Part shown: in pieces, positions 20,028 to 29,516 of the stretch
Position numbering within the stretch: the stretch's first letter is position 1
Layout: every line of letters starts with the position of its first letter
Source of the DNA: Bacteroides fragilis
Lineage (GTDB): Bacteria > Bacteroidota > Bacteroidia > Bacteroidales > Bacteroidaceae
Length of the DNA stretch: 64,000 nt
Direction: 5' to 3'
Assembly (NCBI RefSeq): GCF_019583405.1
Contig: NZ_SZUU01000004.1
Span: forward strand, 1 to 64,000
Translations under genes and position numbers: made by a program
Notes under the pieces: model-generated
What the model was told of the DNA's origin: nothing
Databases searched by the model: none
Seen by the model: only the letters and a program-made list of their open reading frames with translations

Positions 20028-21554
20028 ATGAAAACAAATCGAGCTTTTAAAGAAATTTGTGTGTTAGGCGGCTTGGCATATTCCATTTGCGGAGTGGCTC
20101 AGGAACGTCCGAATATTATTGTTTTTCTGGTTGATGATATGGGACTGATGGATACTTCCGTCCCCTTTCTGACAGATGAAAATGGGCAGCCGACGCGCCA
20201 TCCCCTGAATGACTGGTATCATACTCCGAATATGGAAAGACTGGCTAAACAAGGTATTTGTTTTTCTACTTTTTATGCGCAAAGTGTAAGTTCCCCTTCC
20301 AGAGCTTCAATTATGACCGGACAAAATGCGACAAGGCACGGTGTCACCAACTGGATTAATGCCGAAAGTAATAACCGGACTCCTTTCGGGCCACCCGAAT
20401 GGAACTGGAAAGGTCTCAGGGAAGATATGCCCACTATGCCGAAAGTTTTGCAGCAGGCCGGGTATAAAACCATCCATGTCGGAAAGGCACATTTTGGTTG
20501 TATGGGTAGCGAAGGAGAGAATCCGCTGCATCTTGGTTTTGATGTAAATATCGCCGGTTCCGGCATAGGACATCCCGGCAGCTATTATGGCGAATGGGGA
20601 TATGGGCATATCAAGGGGCAAAAGGCAAGGGCGGTTCCCGACCTGGAAAAGTATCATGGGACGGACATCTTTCTAAGTGAGGCTCTGACGATAGAAGCGA
20701 ACCGGGAGATAACCAAGGCGGTAGAAGAAAAGCGTCCTTTTTATCTGAATATGGCTCATTATGCGGTCCATGCGCCTTTTCAGGCAGATAAACGCTTTTT
20801 GTCACGGTATACCGATCCGGATAAGAGCGAACAGGCAAGGGCGTTTGCTACTTTAATAGAAGGCATGGATAAATCCTTGGGGGATATTATGGACCAACTT
20901 GAGAAGTTGGGAATTGCCGAAAATACCTTGATCTTCTTTTTAGGAGATAATGGTGGCGACGCCCCTCTGGGCGATGAATGCGGATATGGCTCTTCTGCTC
21001 CGTTGAGAGGGAAAAAAGGTACGGAGTTCGAGGGAGGCATGCGTGTTCCTTTTATTGCGGGATGGGCAAAGCCTGAGAAAGAGAGTAAAGTGCAGAAGCG
21101 TTTACCGATTGAAGCGGGAGGTATGCAGACACAGTTGGGGACAATAATGGATATTTATCCGACAGTGCTGGCCGTGGCCGGATGTAAAGCTCCTCAGGGC
21201 TATGCGATAGATGGATTCGACCTCAAAAAGCAATTAAGCGGTAAGGTAAACCGGAGGCGTCCCGAGTCTTTCTTGATGCACTTTCCGCATGCTCACCGTG
21301 GCAACTACTTTACGACATATCGTATGGGGGACTGGAAACTGATTTATTATTATCTTCCCGAGACCCCGCAACAACCGAAGGCTCTGCTTTACAATCTGAA
21401 GGATGATCCTGAAGAAAGGAATGAACTATCTTCTGCGTATCCCGATAAGTGTAAAGAGATGATCCGGAAAATGTCTGATCAGTTGGTAAAGGAAGGAGCT
21501 CTTTATCCGGTAGATAAGCAAGGAAATGAACTGAAGCCCTTTGTCTACTTCTGA
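20028..21554 (+). CDS. Sulfatase, serine-type formylglycine site
   Basis: The 508-residue exported S1-family sulfatase has a signal peptide (about 1-24). Metal ligands are in VFLVDDMG (about 35). The maturation site reads SSPSRASIMTGQ (about 91), so the residue converted to formylglycine is Ser, which needs the anaerobic radical-SAM maturase. LGDNGGDAPLGD (about 305) is the second metal-ligand block. Next to SusC/D it implies a sulfated host glycan (mucin or glycosaminoglycan) as substrate; the exact linkage is not predictable here. Confidence 0.92.
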   Translation: MKTNRAFKEICVLGGLAYSICGVAQERPNIIVFLVDDMGLMDTSVPFLTDENGQPTRHPLNDWYHTPNMERLAKQGICFSTFYAQSVSSPSRASIMTGQNATRHGVTNWINAESNNRTPFGPPEWNWKGLREDMPTMPKVLQQAGYKTIHVGKAHFGCMGSEGENPLHLGFDVNIAGSGIGHPGSYYGEWGYGHIKGQKARAVPDLEKYHGTDIFLSEALTIEANREITKAVEEKRPFYLNMAHYAVHAPFQADKRFLSRYTDPDKSEQARAFATLIEGMDKSLGDIMDQLEKLGIAENTLIFFLGDNGGDAPLGDECGYGSSAPLRGKKGTEFEGGMRVPFIAGWAKPEKESKVQKRLPIEAGGMQTQLGTIMDIYPTVLAVAGCKAPQGYAIDGFDLKKQLSGKVNRRRPESFLMHFPHAHRGNYFTTYRMGDWKLIYYYLPETPQQPKALLYNLKDDPEERNELSSAYPDKCKEMIRKMSDQLVKEGALYPVDKQGNELKPFVYF

Positions 21555-21579
21555 CAAGTGAAGGTTTACTGATACATCA

Positions 21580-21625
21580 AGAGGGTGTGTCGAGACTCAC
21601 ATTTTTTCGACGCACCCTCTTTTTT
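21580..21625. terminator. Bidirectional terminator between sulfatase gene and dnaG
   Basis: AGAGGGTGTGTCGA and TCGACGCACCCTCT form a 14 bp stem with one G-T wobble, followed by TTTTT on the plus strand. It sits between convergent genes and can serve both. Confidence 0.85.
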
Positions 21626-21688
21626 GTTACAAACTGTATGTGTATCCGCTTCTTTAAGAAAGCGATGACGGTGCATAACCGGATGTGG

Positions 21689-23692
21689 TCAGCGCAACAC
21701 CACCCGGTCGCCCAGGCGTTTGGCCATCAAGTTCTGTATTTCCTTCATCTCCTTATACCGTTGCATGACGGCGTCACATTGAGCGTTGTCATTGGCTATC
21801 GCAGGATCTTGCAGCGCATACATGATGTGTTTCAGTTCTTCTGCCACGATGGCATTCTTGAAGTTGATCATCAGCATCGGGACCATCTCGTACAAACGCT
21901 CTTCGTCCGTTACCAGCTTTTGTGTTTTCGAGTGATATTTACTCAGTTGATACCGGTCGCTTGCCAGTTCGGTGGCTATTGTGCTGATAGCCGGATCGGG
22001 GTGCGCCACAAAGAAACGTTCGGAGGCGAACTCCTGTTTGCGGATATGTTCGGCGGCTTCCGAGAGGATACGGCGGTGCAGCGGGTTATGGAAAGCCAGT
22101 TCGTCTTCTTTCAGGTCGTTGATGACATACTCCACCACTGTGACCGGTACTTCGTTCCCCTCTTCATCCGTTAGGTTGCACATCACCCTTTCGCCGTAGC
22201 GGATGATCATCTGGATGATAAGGCGTTCGTATTTGTAGAACTCCTGTCCCTCTTTGCCCTCCTGGGGGATAAACGACTGGTAGGTATCGATTTCTGCCTC
22301 TTCCGGCGGAAATGGAGGGGGTATCTCGCCTGCTTCCGGTACCGGAGCATGGTTGGCGACGGCCGGTTTATTCCCTTTCTCGGCCTGAAGTTCACGGCGC
22401 TTGGCCACTTCCGAAACCAACAGTTTGTCTTCTATCCGCAATAACTGTCCGCACTCTTTGATATAAACATCCCTGACGATGGCTTCCGGAATGACCGCGA
22501 TGCTGCGTACGATGTCGTTTATCAGTTCCGCCCGTTTCATCGGATCTTTGCCCGCATCCTCCATCAGGAGTTGTGCCTTGAAACGTATAAAGTCCGTTTC
22601 GTGTTCCTGTATAAAGTTCTGGAATTCCGTAGCGTTGTGTTTCCTTGCAAAAGAGTCCGGGTCGTCACCGTCGGGCAAGAGGCATACTTTGATGTTCATT
22701 CCCTCTTCGAGCAACATGTCTATACCCCGGATCGACGCTTTGATTCCCGCCATGTCGCCGTCATAGAGCACGGTGATATTGTTGGTGAAACGGTGAATCA
22801 GCCGGATCTGTCCCGGTGTCAGGGACGTACCGGAAGAGGCCACTACGTTTTCCACCCCCGACTGGTGCATCGAGATCACGTCTGTATATCCTTCCACAAG
22901 GAAGCAGCGGTCCTGCTTTACGATGGCCTGTTTGGCAAAGTAGATGCCGTAAAGTTCGTTGCTTTTATGATAAATTTCCGACTCCGGAGAGTTAACATAC
23001 TTGGCGAGTTTCTTGTTTTCCGTACTGAGCACACGCCCGCCGAACGCAACCACTTTGCCCGAAAGCGTGTGGACCGGGAACATGACGCGTCCCCAGAAGC
23101 GGTCACGCAGTTTATGGTCATCCGTCTCATAGCAAAGCCCCGTCTTTACGAGAAACTCTTTTTTGAAGCCTTTGCGCATCGCCTCCTGTGCCAGAGCGTC
23201 ACGCCCTTCGGTGCTGAACCCCAGTTGGAATTTGTCGATAATATCATCACGGAAGCCTCGCTGGCGGAAGTAAGCCAGTCCGATGCTGCGTCCGTCTACG
23301 TGGTTTTTCAGGATGTTCTGGAAATAGTCGCGGGCGAAGTTGTTGACAATGAACATACTTTCTCGGTTGCTCTGCACCTCTTTCTCTTCATTGGTCAGCT
23401 CCCGTTCCTTGATTTCTATATTATATTTCTTGGCCAGATAGCGGAGTGCTTCGGGGTAGGACATCTGTTCGTGCTCCATGATAAAGTGCACCGCGTTGCC
23501 GCCCTTACCGCAACTGAAGCATTTGCAAAGTCCCTTTGAGGGAGACACGCTGAACGAGGGTGTTTTCTCGTTATGGAAAGGGCAAAGTCCCACGTAGTTC
23601 ACACCGCGTTTGCGCAGCGTGACGAAATCCGAAACCACTTCTACGATTTGTGCGGCATCGAGTATACGGTCTATGGTTGCCTGGTCTATCAT
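21689..23692 (-). CDS. dnaG: DNA primase
   Basis: The 667-residue primase has its zinc-binding domain at the N-terminus (CPFHNEKTPSFSV, then CFSCGKGG). The RNA polymerase core with Toprim motif LVEGYTDVISMHQ lies at about 255, and DGDMAGIKAS near 305 carries further metal-binding acids. A C-terminal helicase-binding region follows. The start is the ATG at 23692 (MIDQATIDRILDAAQ). The frame extends 24 bases upstream, but that part would overlap the promoter. Confidence 0.95.
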   Translation of the reverse strand: MIDQATIDRILDAAQIVEVVSDFVTLRKRGVNYVGLCPFHNEKTPSFSVSPSKGLCKCFSCGKGGNAVHFIMEHEQMSYPEALRYLAKKYNIEIKERELTNEEKEVQSNRESMFIVNNFARDYFQNILKNHVDGRSIGLAYFRQRGFRDDIIDKFQLGFSTEGRDALAQEAMRKGFKKEFLVKTGLCYETDDHKLRDRFWGRVMFPVHTLSGKVVAFGGRVLSTENKKLAKYVNSPESEIYHKSNELYGIYFAKQAIVKQDRCFLVEGYTDVISMHQSGVENVVASSGTSLTPGQIRLIHRFTNNITVLYDGDMAGIKASIRGIDMLLEEGMNIKVCLLPDGDDPDSFARKHNATEFQNFIQEHETDFIRFKAQLLMEDAGKDPMKRAELINDIVRSIAVIPEAIVRDVYIKECGQLLRIEDKLLVSEVAKRRELQAEKGNKPAVANHAPVPEAGEIPPPFPPEEAEIDTYQSFIPQEGKEGQEFYKYERLIIQMIIRYGERVMCNLTDEEGNEVPVTVVEYVINDLKEDELAFHNPLHRRILSEAAEHIRKQEFASERFFVAHPDPAISTIATELASDRYQLSKYHSKTQKLVTDEERLYEMVPMLMINFKNAIVAEELKHIMYALQDPAIANDNAQCDAVMQRYKEMKEIQNLMAKRLGDRVVLR

Positions 23693-23713
23693 TGTTTTAT
23701 CTCCTTGCGGATG

Positions 23714-23745
23714 CAAATGTACGTGATATTTCTTGGATAATCAAA
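23714..23745 (-). promoter_or_regulatory. dnaG promoter
   Basis: On the reverse strand: TTTG (23742-23745), 20 bp, TACATTTG (23714-23721). This is an exact -33/-7 pair, 21 bp before the dnaG ATG. Confidence 0.75.
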
Positions 23746-24457
23746 TGGCTTTTCAGTGGATTCGGCAAGCCGTGCCGATTTATCGGATATTTGCTTTATG
23801 TCGCAAATACGGATTGTTTTGCATTAAAAAGTCAGCCAATAAGGCTTTTGTCTGGCGGATGCCCGATTGTTTTTGATCCAACGGGAGGAAGAAAAAGGAA
23901 ATCGGCGGGCTTTTTCGGTTGGAGAGCCGGGCTTTTGAGGGGACAGAGCCTTTGTCCGGGGTGAAAAGAGCCTTTGTTTTCCGAAAAAGACGGTTGCATT
24001 TGCTCCGAAAGACGTAAGCATTTTCCGAAAATGATTACTTCTTTTTCAAATATCTCTATATGTTTTTCATAATTACATATATTGTTCCGTTTAAGATCCT
24101 GGTTTTCCCTGTTTTTCTCTCTGGTTGCTTGCCCGTCCCGGAACTTCCTTTTCTGCCAGAAAGGTACTCTCGTCACTCCTGAGTGGATAATATGATACAG
24201 GAAGAGCTCTTTTCTGCTCAATATGCTTCTTATATCGATAAATGCGATCAATCGGATCGGAGGAAAAATGAATTAGAGCCGTTTTTTCCTTCTTGCCTTT
24301 CCCTCGGGACTAAAGAATGAAAACTGAGCGTTTCTTATTATCATTTTGACATTTTGCTTCTTCCTGATCGGTATACCTTAGGGACATCAAGAGGCATTCA
24401 GGGAAATAGTTAAAATCGTCGAGATAAGATTATCATTGAAGAAAATTAGAACAGGTT
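23746..24457. other. Intergenic region without a recognisable gene
   Basis: About 700 bases lie between the divergent dnaG and the repeat-protein gene. Short open frames on both strands (for example reverse 23832-24251) are rich in Lys/Phe/Ser, resemble nothing I know and lack a good ribosome site. A motif-like AGCCTTTGT repeats near 23946 and 23969. I see no RNA gene or mobile element. Confidence 0.5.
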
Positions 24458-24487
24458 CTTGCCCTTTCTAAAAAAGATTTATCTTTG
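24458..24487 (+). promoter_or_regulatory. Promoter of the repeat-protein gene
   Basis: CTTG (24458-24461), 18 bp, TATCTTTG (24480-24487), 23 bp before the ATG at 24511. Confidence 0.65.
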
Positions 24488-24510
24488 TACAAACTACAAT
24501 ATAATTCTTT

Positions 24511-26661
24511 ATGCAGAAGAAAATAACAAACCAATTACGTAACCTATTCCTGTTTCGCAGTCTGATACTGTTTGTTCTTTTATCAGTACTTCCGGTATCT
24601 GCTATACGCGCTCAATTTGCTCCCGATATATTTCAAATGACAGAGGGCTATCACTATTTGTCCAACCTGCTCGATCCTCACTATAAGGCAGACGGAACTA
24701 TCGATTATTATGCATTAGGGCATGTGTTGCGTCTTCACCATGTCAATAATCAGGACGGTAAACCCGAAAAAGTGGTTATAGGCATGTGGGATAAATATGA
24801 CAACGATTGGGAAACGTTTCAGGAGAAAAAATACATTTATGCCAATGGTAGGCTGAAAGAAGAGCAGGTGTGGCAGCACAAGAAGCTGACAAATGACAAT
24901 GACTATCCGAAGTTGATGGCAAAAAGCCTGCATTATTTTGATGAGGCGGAAAGAAAGGATAGTGTATTTACTACTACCATGCGTTTGGATCTCGGTACTA
25001 CCAAATGCGATACCTTTGCGGTGGTGAATTGTTTGAACGTGAACGATATGCCTGATTCCTCACGGACATACAGGGCAACTAACGGTACTTTGAATCTTGT
25101 AGGCAGAAGTGCTATCACCTATAAGAAAGAGAAGCCTGTTTTGATAATGACCGAATCTTATTGGAGAATAGGTGAGAGGATAGAGTCTGCCGATGGCACG
25201 ATAGGAATTCTCGTGGAGGATGATGAACTTAAAGATGAGTTGCTCGTGCAAAGGCAATATGTATGTATTAAATATTCCCGCTCCGGTTGTGAATACACCT
25301 ATATGTATGAAGACAAAGATAACCGCCCTTATATGCGGCAAAACATCAGGCTGGACTCCGAAGGAAGAATCTGCGGGGTGGATGTTTCGGTTGCCGACAC
25401 GGCTTCCGTGTTGCATGCCGAATATAAGTATGACAACCGACAACGCACCTCTGTACACAAAGTGATAAACCCGGAAGCTTTGGAAAGCATGGCAGGATTG
25501 GAGAGTATAAAGAGCATGCTTGGAGGCGGAGGGTTGATGTATGATGTAACTTATACGGATGACGGAACACAGAGAATTGATTATTATCTATGGAACAAGG
25601 AAGCCGGAAAGTTCGTTAATCAGCGGACTGCCCGGTTGAAGTATACGCCTACCGGAAAGGTAGCCATGTCACAAACAGACTCCTATTATAAAGGTGAATT
25701 GGAGGACAAAGAAAAGTATGTGAAGACCTATAACGAGAAAGACCGACTTGTCCTGACTCTTTCTTATGATTGGGATGAAGAGAAAAACGATTGGGAACAA
25801 TGGACGAAGTATGTATATGATTACGATGAATGGGGCAATAAAATCCAGTCACAATACTATCAAAACTCTTACGGGGAGGGTTGGAATGGCTGCGATAATA
25901 TGGAGTGGACTTATGATGATAAGGGGCGTGTGCTTTCGGAGATAAGTTACGATTGGAGTAAGGACCATTGGGTGGGGCAGTATAAAACTGTATGGACGTA
26001 CTCTCCCAGTGGGAAGATAACATCCGAAAAGAAGTATGTTTGGGACGATGATTATCAGAAAGATTGGGAGAAGCGTACTTATTATACCATCTCTTACGAT
26101 GAGAATGACAGCATACAGAATAAAACTGTTTATGAACCTTATCCTATAGAAACGTCGGAATCGTTTCGTTATTGGAAGAGCAAGTGGATGCCGGAGAAGG
26201 CATCGGAGTTTGCATACCTTCCGAATGAGAAACAAGAAACCACTTATTATTGGAAAAATGAGGTGCGCATCCCTAACCGTTTATATAAATCCTATGCTGC
26301 GGCAGACTCTACATCGGAAAGCACCCTTAAGTGGAACCGGGATAAAAACAAATGGGAAAACGACTGGGCAGATATAGAATATACCAAAGGAGACAGTATC
26401 AAGGTAAAGGAAAGATATAATACGCTAAACGAATTTGATATTTTTGCCGGTTATACAAAAAAAGTCAAGCGCATGGATTTGCCTTTCGATTATTCGGATG
26501 AAACCCACTACACATGGGACTTTGATAAAAAAGATTGGGTGCCTTTCGAACGGTATGAAAGTCATTTCGATAAGGGAAAAGGCTATGTATACACAACCGA
26601 GTTTTATGACAAGGCCACCGGAACGTGGAAAATAAGACCGAAAGAGGATGAAGAAGAATAG
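24511..26661 (+). CDS. Secreted repeat protein, DUF3836-like
   Basis: The 716-residue exported protein has a signal peptide (about 1-35, LFVLLSVLPVSAIRAQ). Much of the C-terminal 450 residues is built of irregular repeats of roughly 35-45 residues. Their theme is YxYDxxG(N/R), a variable strand, then W...(K/N)xW followed by a tyrosine-rich strand (for example SYDWDEEKNDWEQWTKYVYDYDEWGN). The pattern resembles the Bacteroides DUF3836/YD-like beta-repeats, of unknown function. It has no lipobox, so it is periplasmic or secreted. It ends in an acidic tail. The lipoprotein gene 63 bp downstream may be a partner. Confidence 0.7.
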   Translation: MQKKITNQLRNLFLFRSLILFVLLSVLPVSAIRAQFAPDIFQMTEGYHYLSNLLDPHYKADGTIDYYALGHVLRLHHVNNQDGKPEKVVIGMWDKYDNDWETFQEKKYIYANGRLKEEQVWQHKKLTNDNDYPKLMAKSLHYFDEAERKDSVFTTTMRLDLGTTKCDTFAVVNCLNVNDMPDSSRTYRATNGTLNLVGRSAITYKKEKPVLIMTESYWRIGERIESADGTIGILVEDDELKDELLVQRQYVCIKYSRSGCEYTYMYEDKDNRPYMRQNIRLDSEGRICGVDVSVADTASVLHAEYKYDNRQRTSVHKVINPEALESMAGLESIKSMLGGGGLMYDVTYTDDGTQRIDYYLWNKEAGKFVNQRTARLKYTPTGKVAMSQTDSYYKGELEDKEKYVKTYNEKDRLVLTLSYDWDEEKNDWEQWTKYVYDYDEWGNKIQSQYYQNSYGEGWNGCDNMEWTYDDKGRVLSEISYDWSKDHWVGQYKTVWTYSPSGKITSEKKYVWDDDYQKDWEKRTYYTISYDENDSIQNKTVYEPYPIETSESFRYWKSKWMPEKASEFAYLPNEKQETTYYWKNEVRIPNRLYKSYAAADSTSESTLKWNRDKNKWENDWADIEYTKGDSIKVKERYNTLNEFDIFAGYTKKVKRMDLPFDYSDETHYTWDFDKKDWVPFERYESHFDKGKGYVYTTEFYDKATGTWKIRPKEDEEE

Positions 26662-26724
26662 AAGGTTGAAAAAGGTAGTAGTTTGCTCTATTCAACTGTT
26701 GATTCGCACAAATAATTGATGATT

Positions 26725-27435
26725 ATGAAAAAGTATTTGTTTTGTTTAATGGTAGGCATTACGCTTGTTATGGCATGTAGTAATGAGGATGCCGATGGTG
26801 GTTGTTATGAAAATTGGAGCAGTGAAAACAAACCGGCTTGGTTACAAGATAAAGTAAATGATATTGTTCGTAAGGAATCCGGAAGCAGCTCTTACTATCT
26901 TCAATTGATAATGAGTGCCTATTCTTACAAGTATAAAAACAATATATATGTTGCCGTTCAATATGCCGGAATATTGGGTGACAAAGTTGTGCAAAATATT
27001 GAGTATTATACAAGTACTGGTGCCAAGGTAACTTCCGAAAAGGTTCGGAAAGCATATGATAATTCCGAGTCTGTTTTGTTATGGACCAATCGATTGGGAG
27101 ATAAAGAGCTTAAAATAACCGGAGTGATGCTTGGCGGTGTTGGAAATCCCACGTGGTTACAGGCTGAAATAGAACGCTTATCGGATAAGAAGATTTTGAA
27201 TATAGGTATTTATTCCATAGAGTATGGCTCCAATACGTATGTGGCTGTTAAGCATCTCATATTAAATGAGAAAAACGAGATAGAAAGTCGTGTGGTATAT
27301 TATTCCGACGGTGGCGACTGCATTGAAACTTCAGATATGGTATTTCAAGAATTGGATAAATTGTTTAATCACGGAACTAACCTAAACTTATTATGGAACG
27401 TCTTTTTAGAATACAACAGTAGCTATTGCCCTTAA
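26725..27435 (+). CDS. Lipoprotein with internal duplication, unknown function
   Basis: The 236-residue protein has a signal peptide and lipobox (VMACSNED, Cys about 18). Acidic residues just after the Cys agree with surface export in Bacteroides. Two related segments occur: PAWLQDKVNDIV...NNIYVAVQYAG (about 35-85) and PTWLQAEIERLS...SNTYVAVKHLI (about 145-190). Each is followed by a Tyr-Tyr strand (IEYYTSTGA; VVYYSDGGD). I do not recognise a named function. An ATG two codons upstream is an alternative start. Confidence 0.75.
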   Translation: MKKYLFCLMVGITLVMACSNEDADGGCYENWSSENKPAWLQDKVNDIVRKESGSSSYYLQLIMSAYSYKYKNNIYVAVQYAGILGDKVVQNIEYYTSTGAKVTSEKVRKAYDNSESVLLWTNRLGDKELKITGVMLGGVGNPTWLQAEIERLSDKKILNIGIYSIEYGSNTYVAVKHLILNEKNEIESRVVYYSDGGDCIETSDMVFQELDKLFNHGTNLNLLWNVFLEYNSSYCP

Positions 27436-27451
27436 CGTAAAAAAAGTAAGA

Positions 27452-27491
27452 AGGGGAGCAAGAAGAGTTAATTCTCTCTTCCTGCCCCCCT
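27452..27491 (+). terminator. Hairpin after the lipoprotein gene
   Basis: AGGGGAGCAAGAAGAG pairs with CTCTTCCTGCCCCCCT with two internal mismatches. No strong T run follows, so termination efficiency is uncertain. Confidence 0.5.
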
Positions 27492-27530
27492 CAATCACAT
27501 TTAGATGTAAATTTGAGCGTGTGTCGAACC

Positions 27531-27560
27531 CACCACAGAGGACACAGAGTAACATAGAGT
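27531..27560 (-). repeat. Dispersed repeat, type A (CTCTGTG/CCTCTGTGGTG)
   Basis: On the reverse strand it reads ACTCTGTGTCCTCTGTGGTG. The same core (CTCTGTGCCCTCTGTGGTG) recurs at 41502-41530. Each copy is roughly three 9-base units of the kind (C)TCTGTGnn. Confidence 0.7.
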
Positions 27561-27592
27561 GATTTTTAAGTTATTGACTATCCATATTCTTA

Positions 27593-27620
27593 TTCTGTGA
27601 TAATCCGTGTAATCTGTGGT
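27593..27620 (+). repeat. Dispersed repeat, type B (ATCCGTGTAATCTGTGGT)
   Basis: TCTGTGATAATCCGTGTAATCTGTGGT; a copy with one difference over this stretch occurs at 39493-39520. It lies 32 bp from an inverted type A copy. Confidence 0.7.
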
Positions 27621-27643
27621 AAAAAGAGTTTTGGCACGGCTCC

Positions 27644-28417
27644 TTATTTAATCTTTTCCCGTATCTTCGTCAGGTACTTTTTCATTCCCTCCGCATCTTT
27701 GTTGGTGATGATCTCAAGCAGTTGTTTCAGCTCTGTGCGGATGTTCTCTACCTGTGACGGTGTGCGCGGATTGAACAGGATTTCCTGCAATAAGTAATCA
27801 TCTTCGCTCAAAAGCCCTTTTGCAATAGCCATGTGCTTCTTGAATGTGGTTCCCGGTGCCTCCTGATGTTTCATAACAGCTGCGAAAACAAACGTCGAAA
27901 CAAACGGGATGGACAAGGAGTAAGCCACTGTTTCATCATGCTCGTCGAAGGTATACTCAAAAATATTCAGGTTCAGGCTGTTGTATAAGTCTTTAAAGAA
28001 TACTTTCCCCAAATGATCGCTCTCACTGATGATGATGGCGCTTTCGCTGCTCAGATTGCTCAGGCTGGCAAAAGTAGGGCCGAACATCGGGTGAGTGGAG
28101 ACATAACGGAATCCGCTTTCTTCGTAGAACTTCTTCAGTCCGGTTTTCACCGAAGCGATATCACTCAGGATACAGTCTTTGGGCAAAACAGGCAGAATTT
28201 TGCGGAAAGCGTCCAGCGTATACTTCACTGTGGCAGCATTGATCACCAGTTCCGGTTCGAACTCCTTGATCTCCTCCAATGTTGTGAAGCGATACGTGTT
28301 GTACACAAACCGAAGCTGATGCGGGTTGACGTCGAACACGGCCGTCTCGTGCTGGAAACTTAGTATGTCAGTAAAGAAGGAGCCCATCTTGCCGGCTCCC
28401 AAAATTAGAATTCGCAT
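27644..28417 (-). CDS. tyrA: Prephenate dehydrogenase
   Basis: The 257-residue NAD(P)-dependent enzyme converts prephenate to 4-hydroxyphenylpyruvate for tyrosine. The Rossmann loop is ILGAGKMGSFF (about 4-14). The active-site block is STHPMFGPTFASL (about 130-142, with the conserved His). It is the last gene of the Phe/Tyr operon, starting 15 bp after the DAHP synthase gene. No ACT domain is present, so feedback control must come from elsewhere. Confidence 0.9.
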   Translation of the reverse strand: MRILILGAGKMGSFFTDILSFQHETAVFDVNPHQLRFVYNTYRFTTLEEIKEFEPELVINAATVKYTLDAFRKILPVLPKDCILSDIASVKTGLKKFYEESGFRYVSTHPMFGPTFASLSNLSSESAIIISESDHLGKVFFKDLYNSLNLNIFEYTFDEHDETVAYSLSIPFVSTFVFAAVMKHQEAPGTTFKKHMAIAKGLLSEDDYLLQEILFNPRTPSQVENIRTELKQLLEIITNKDAEGMKKYLTKIREKIK

Positions 28418-28432
28418 AATATGAATGATTTG

Positions 28433-29494
28433 CTATTTATTGATAATCTCCATCTGTTGACGAACCGATTCTTCGTGGATGGCTTCGAAGATCACTTTCA
28501 CAAACTCTGCACTCATGCCGCACTGTTCGCCCTGAGCACCGCGTTTCTCAAGAATCTCGTTATAACGTCCGGTCTGAAGCACTGTGATGTCGTGTTCTTT
28601 TTTGTAAGTACCGATTTCGCGTGCTACGCGCATACGTTTTGCCAATTCCTGTATGATGTTATCATCGCATTCGTCAATCTGTTTACGCAGTACGTTCAGG
28701 TTCTCCGTTGTCTGTGTCTCTTTACGGATGACGAGCAGGTTGAGGATGTAGTCCAGTACGTCCGGAGTTACTTGTTGTGAAGCGTCGCTCCATGCACAGT
28801 CCGGGTTGCAATGGCTTTCTACAATCAATCCGTCAAAGTTCAGGTCCATAGCCTGCTGGCAGAGAGGAGCTACCAGTTCGCGCTTTCCTCCGATGTGGCT
28901 CGGGTCGCAGAAGATAGGCAGTTCGGGGATGCGGCGGCGCAACTCGATAGGAATGTGCCATTGCGGCAGGTTGCGGTATAGCTTCTTGTCGTAGCTGCTG
29001 AAGCCGCGATGAATGGCTCCCAGACGTTTCAGTCCGGCGTTGTTGATACGTTCCAGAGCACCGATCCATAATTCCAGATCCGGATTTACCGGGTTCTTCA
29101 CCAGCACAGGGATGTCTACACCTTTCAGTGCGTCTGCTATTTCCTGTACGGCAAACGGATTGGCGGTGGTACGGGCACCTACCCACAACACGTCGATGCC
29201 CGCTTTCAGGCATTCGTATACGTGCTTGGCTGTAGCCACTTCGGTAGATACGTACATGCCGGTCTCTTTCTTCACCTCTTTCAGCCAGGCGAGGCCTTCT
29301 ACGCCGATACCTTCGAAACCTCCCGGTTTGGTGCGCGGTTTCCAGATTCCCGCACGGAAGATTTTTACTCCTTTGGCTGCCAGTTGTGTGGCGGTTGACA
29401 TTACTTGCTCTTCTGTTTCGGCACTGCAAGGGCCGGCTATCACCATCGGGCGTTTATCTTCCACACCCGGCAATAAGATTGATTCGAGTTCCAT
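28433..29494 (-). CDS. Bifunctional DAHP synthase / chorismate mutase
   Basis: The 353-residue fusion joins the entry step of the shikimate pathway (PEP + erythrose 4-phosphate) to the branch step chorismate to prephenate. Residues about 10-255 form a KDSA-like type I-beta DAHP synthase (VIAGPCSAETEEQ; FRAGIWKPRTKPGGFEG; CDPSHIGGKRE). Residues about 265-350 form an AroQ mutase (LRKQIDECDDNIIQELAKRM; EIGTYKKEHDITV). In such fusions the mutase part often confers prephenate or chorismate control on the synthase. Confidence 0.93.
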   Translation of the reverse strand: MELESILLPGVEDKRPMVIAGPCSAETEEQVMSTATQLAAKGVKIFRAGIWKPRTKPGGFEGIGVEGLAWLKEVKKETGMYVSTEVATAKHVYECLKAGIDVLWVGARTTANPFAVQEIADALKGVDIPVLVKNPVNPDLELWIGALERINNAGLKRLGAIHRGFSSYDKKLYRNLPQWHIPIELRRRIPELPIFCDPSHIGGKRELVAPLCQQAMDLNFDGLIVESHCNPDCAWSDASQQVTPDVLDYILNLLVIRKETQTTENLNVLRKQIDECDDNIIQELAKRMRVAREIGTYKKEHDITVLQTGRYNEILEKRGAQGEQCGMSAEFVKVIFEAIHEESVRQQMEIINK

Positions 29495-29516
29495 ATCGAT
29501 CTAATTCGTTTAGTTG

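Noticed and set aside
22571..23539. 322-codon plus-strand open frame inside dnaG
   Set aside because: Antisense to well-conserved primase motifs; no family features.
23832..24251. 139-codon reverse open frame in the gap after dnaG
   Set aside because: No homology I recognise, unusual composition, no ribosome site, and overlapping open frames on the other strand.
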